Assembly: GCA_025617745.1 (NCBI GenBank)
Contig: CM046853.1
Span: 12,540,974-12,604,973, forward strand
Direction of reading: 5' to 3'
DNA from: Heliocidaris erythrogramma
Lineage: Eukaryota > Echinodermata > Echinoidea > Camarodonta > Echinometridae
Length of the DNA stretch: 64,000 nt
Part shown: positions 60,423 through 64,000 of the stretch, piece after piece
Position numbering within the stretch: the stretch's first letter is position 1
Layout of the letters: each line of letters starts with the position of its first letter
Translations under genes and position numbers: made by a program
The notes under the pieces: generated by a model
What the model saw: the letters and a program-made list of their open reading frames with translations, nothing else
What the model was told of the DNA's origin: nothing
Databases searched by the model: none

Positions 60423-60813
60423 CCAATTACATGGAAAGAACTGGAAACGAAAGAACTGGAAAAAACAAACATGGCCATAAAAATTTTTAATCGCATCTAA
60501 AATATCAACTGTTGTACATACATTTATCTATAACAAATTTATTTCAACTAGCTTTTTTATCATACCCTTTCCCAGTTTGCTGCAGACCTTTGCAAGGGAA
60601 TATTCAGTTTGAGGCATATTTCACTCTTAAATCTTGCTTTAACAATGATTAATAACAAAGCTCTAAACATTTGGCAAGTTTGCTCTATATGTTTGAGGAC
60701 AAAACTTTGGCCTTGTTTACAACAAGAATTTACTTATTTTTCTTCCTTTTTATTTAAAAAAAACAAACGCATTCCTTCGTTGCATTCAGTATTCAAATCA
60801 TAGTACATCTAAC

Positions 60814-61050
60814 GGGGTCCGCTCGCTATTCATAAGGACCGCTATTCATAGAAAACCGCTATTCATTTAACATGTGTTATGAATAGCGGTCCTTATGAAT
60901 AGTTATCCTTATGAATGGAGGTCCTTATGAATAGCGAGGTAATTTGTCTAAGGTTTGCTTGCTATTTAGAAGGACCGCTATTCATTTAGTCACACATTAT
61001 GTATAGCGGTTTTTATGAATAGCGGTCCTTACGACTAGCAAGGTTACCCC
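60814..61050. mobile_element. 'GCTATTCATAAGG' element, copy 3, 237 bp
   Basis: Flanked by catctaac/catctgac (7/8). The ends ggggtccgctcgctattcat and (reverse complement) ggggtaaccttgctagtcgt are similar. The whole interior is made of direct and inverted copies of 'cgctattcataaggaccg'. The 8-bp target duplication suggests a hAT-type MITE. Confidence 0.85.
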
Positions 61051-62645
61051 CATCTGACATGGTACTAATGAACATATTCCACTCTCTTCAAATGTAATAT
61101 TAAGTTCTGTTTATGACAGGGGCAAAAACAAACTTCTCAGAATTGGAACAAATTTATATTGAATTTTGTTCAAAACTACAAACTGCTCACATTACTAAAG
61201 CAAACTGATAGAAAATTAACAATAGCCAAATAGTTTGCAAACATCGACATCAGGCACAGGTGACGCCAAATCATTAAAAATGATAATTACAAACTGGTTG
61301 TGCTGCCCTATAGAATGAGTAATCCCTTATGTGCATACATGTATATGTATCAAGACTGTCGGTGCTTTTTACTGGACATGTACAGAGTTTCACTTTCTGA
61401 AACAATTGGCTGAATATTTTGGGCAGCATTAGGCTAACAACAAATGGAAAAAGCCCTGTAATTTGCCTGTAACCTGGACATACACTGATGAATATTTGAG
61501 AATAACATACTGGCCTCTTGGCCTGCCTGCCTGCCTGCCTGCGATTTGCAATTTTCATAGAAAACATCATTATCATGGCATTGGTCCACCCACTTTACCA
61601 AATATATATTTACAAACGTACAAGGATGTTAATAAAAAAATCAACATGATATACATGTATATCACTCACAACATAGCAATGCATTCCTCAATTTCTTCCA
61701 TACAAAGGTGTCTCATGAAATTCTATACTTTTCCCTGGACTGTTGAATTGACTATTCCTTTTTCACAGAAATATTTTGCAAATATGTGACTTGCAAGAGC
61801 TACAGAGAAGTAACATTAAAATATTGTATTTGGAACATATTAAATATATTTATGTACACACAAATTTTGAAAAAAGAAGAAAGGGTTTTAAATAACTCAT
61901 TACGGCAATCAAACATAAAAATTACCCCAGGGGTATTCCAACAGTGACAAAACTGCCTCCTTCTATTATGTAAATATGTTATGAATGAGGGAGTATTTGG
62001 ATATAATTTACCACCATCAAATTGAACAGAACAAGATGTGATGCTAAGAAATTCAGTGCACCCCATTCTGGTTCTTAAACTTTCAGGTACCTAACACTTC
62101 TATTTAATGTTTTCAAATTTAGGACAACTGAAACAGTGGTTCAAAACCCTTTATACCATACACCCATCCCATCACTTTGAATCTGAAATGTGACAACACT
62201 AGATATTCTTGGTCAGTAGCATTAATCCCCAAACAATGCTCAATTTCAGAATTATAAGGGATTCAAAATGATTTTATTTCATTTAAGACTCCCAAAGGGG
62301 AACCCCCAAACAACTCCTACGAAACTTGTAACCACCACGTTTTGAACCACTACTTTAAACGTTGTTTATTTTAGGTGAAGAAAACAAACAGGATAAATTC
62401 TGTTTTTAACATTAACCGAAGTGCCATTACAGACAGGAATTTCCTAATACAAGTGTGGTGCAGTGTAAAAGATGGAAAATGAAACTAGATGAATATTCGA
62501 CCGCGCGCGGTCGGAATTTATGCCTCCGCCATCACCAGATTGGAAATGTATGGCATACATGTACACTCTATAAAAAAGGATTGGTCCAACAAAATGACAA
62601 ATCTTTTCACTTAAAATGCACAGGAGACAGAAAAATTATTTCATT
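61051..62645. other. Intergenic AT-rich DNA
   Basis: A four-fold 'ctgc'/'cctg' run at about 61530 and a short 'accgcgcgcggt' palindrome near 62500. No gene supported. Confidence 0.5.
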
Positions 62646-64000
62646 TGATAACGAGGCTAAAACCAGTAATTTCATGTAATTTCATGTAAATTGACCTCTG
62701 ACCTTTGACCTACTTACCCCAAAATCTAATCAGTTCATCATTCTATGGGGATGCATACTGGTACCTAGTTTGAAGTTCTCACCTCAGATAGTTCTTGAGA
62801 TATCGCGGTAACGGTGCTAAAAACCAGTAATTCCATGTAATTTCATGTAAATTGACCTCTGTGACCTCTGAAAATTGACCTACCTACCCCAAAATCTAAT
62901 CAGTTCCTCTTTCTATGGGGATACATACTGGTACCAAGTTTGAAGTTCTTACCTCAAATAGTTCTTCAGAAATCGCGGTAACGGTGCTAAAAAACAAGAA
63001 TTTCATGTAAATTGACCTGTGACCTGTGACCTTTGACATACTTACCCCAAAATCTAATCAGTTCCTCTTCGTATAGGGAAACATACTAGTACCAAGTTTG
63101 AAGTTCTTATCTCAAACAGTTCTTGAGATATCGCGGTAACGGTGCTAAAAACCAGTAATTCCATGTAATTTCATGTAAATTGACCTCTGTGACCTCTGAA
63201 CTTTGACCTACCTACCCCAAAATCTAATCGGTTCCTCTTTCTATGGGGATACATACTGGTACCAAGTTTGAAGTTCTCACCTCAAACAGTTCTTGAGATA
63301 TCGCGGTAACGGTGCTAAAAACCAAGAATTTCATGTAATTTCATGTAATTTCATGTAAATTGACCTCTGTGACCTCTGAACTTTGACCTCCTTACCCCAA
63401 AATCTAATCAGTTCATCTTCGTATAGGGAAACATACTAGTACCAAGTTTGAAGTTCTTACCTCAAACAGTTCTTGAGATATCGCGGTAACGGTGCTAAAA
63501 CCAAGAATTTCATGTAATTTCATGTAAATTGACCTCTGTGACCTCTGACCTTTGACCTACTTACCCCAAAATCTAATCAGTTCATCTTCGTATAGGGAAA
63601 CATACTAGTACCAAGTTTGAAGTTCTTACCTCAAACAGTTCTTGAGATATCGCGGTAACGGTGCTAAAAACCAAGAATTTCATGTAATTTCATGTAAATT
63701 GACCTCTGTGACCTCTGACCTTTGACCTACTTACCCCAAAATCTAATCAGTTCATCTTCGTATAGGGAAACATACTAGTACCAAGTTTGAAGTTCTTACC
63801 TCAAACAGTTCTTGAGATATCGCGGTAACGGTGCTAAAAACCAAGAATTTCATGTAATTTCATGTAAATTGACCTCTGTGACCTCTGACCTTTGACCTAC
63901 TTACCCCAAAATCTAATCAGTTCATCTTCGTATGGGGATACAGACTAGTACCAAGTTTGAGGTTCCTACCTCAAATGATTCTTCAGATATCGCGGTAACG
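62646..64000 (+). repeat. ~170-bp satellite with AGGTCA half-site clusters, at least 8 units, runs off right edge
   Basis: 'gttcatcttcgtat' recurs at 63411, 63580, 63750 and 63920 (period 169-170). Each unit carries the 'atcgcggtaacggtgctaaa' block, one or more 'tttcatgtaa' repeats and a tgacct cluster. The later units are more alike than the first two. Confidence 0.96.

Noticed and set aside
62646..64000. CRISPR-like periodic array
   Set aside because: Whole ~170-bp units repeat with no unique spacers, in an animal genome; it is a satellite.

Overview
This 64-kb window is animal nuclear DNA. Genes are interrupted by GT..AG introns, base composition is AT-rich, and most of the sequence is intergenic or intronic DNA full of small transposons. 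Recurrent words such as taggcct and tacatgtaca, the dense load of miniature inverted-repeat elements and the gene types suggest a marine deuterostome, most likely an echinoderm such as a sea urchin. That assignment is inference.

Three genes can be supported. (1) The 5' end of a rhodopsin-family GPCR lies on the minus strand at 1-423 and runs off the left edge. (2) A complete four-exon gene on the plus strand (coding span 4216-9085, 135 aa) encodes an EFCAB10-like protein with an RIIa/DPY-30-type dimerisation helix pair and one degenerate EF-hand. (3) A four-exon plus-strand gene (coding span 49702-54648, 452 aa) encodes a long disordered acidic region with basic, NLS-like clusters followed by a C-terminal death domain. 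In addition, two tandem 94-nt minus-strand first exons (21466-21559 and 21971-22064) encode nearly identical signal peptides. They look like the start of a duplicated secreted-peptide gene whose remaining exons I could not find.

Layout: 0-0.5 kb GPCR; 0.5-4.1 kb repeats; 4.2-9.1 kb EFCAB10-like gene with transposons in its introns; 9.1-20 kb foldback elements, direct duplications, microsatellites, a tRNA-derived SINE and hAT-like elements; 21.4-24.3 kb duplicated signal-peptide locus, whose second copy carries three insertions revealed by the intact first copy; 24.6-30.3 kb minisatellites and hAT-like elements carrying an internal ~185-bp tandem repeat; 30.6-47.3 kb a tandem duplication (about 8.9 and 7.8 kb, nearly identical), each unit containing a nested stack of elements (a poly-A-tailed retro-insertion holds a TTAA-flanked foldback, which holds several smaller elements); 47.3-49.6 kb AT-rich DNA; 49.7-54.6 kb death-domain gene, followed by AT-rich probable 3'UTR; 58.5-64 kb MITEs and a ~170-bp satellite that runs off the right edge and whose units carry three to four AGGTCA half-sites.

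The main interest lies in mobile DNA. Several insertions are supported by an uninterrupted paralogous sequence inside the same window, so ends and target-site duplications can be read directly: the 1,112-bp foldback at 32323, the 426-bp element at 31755 and the elements at 22170, 23122 and 23435. No intact transposase or reverse transcriptase ORF was found, so all elements seen appear non-autonomous.
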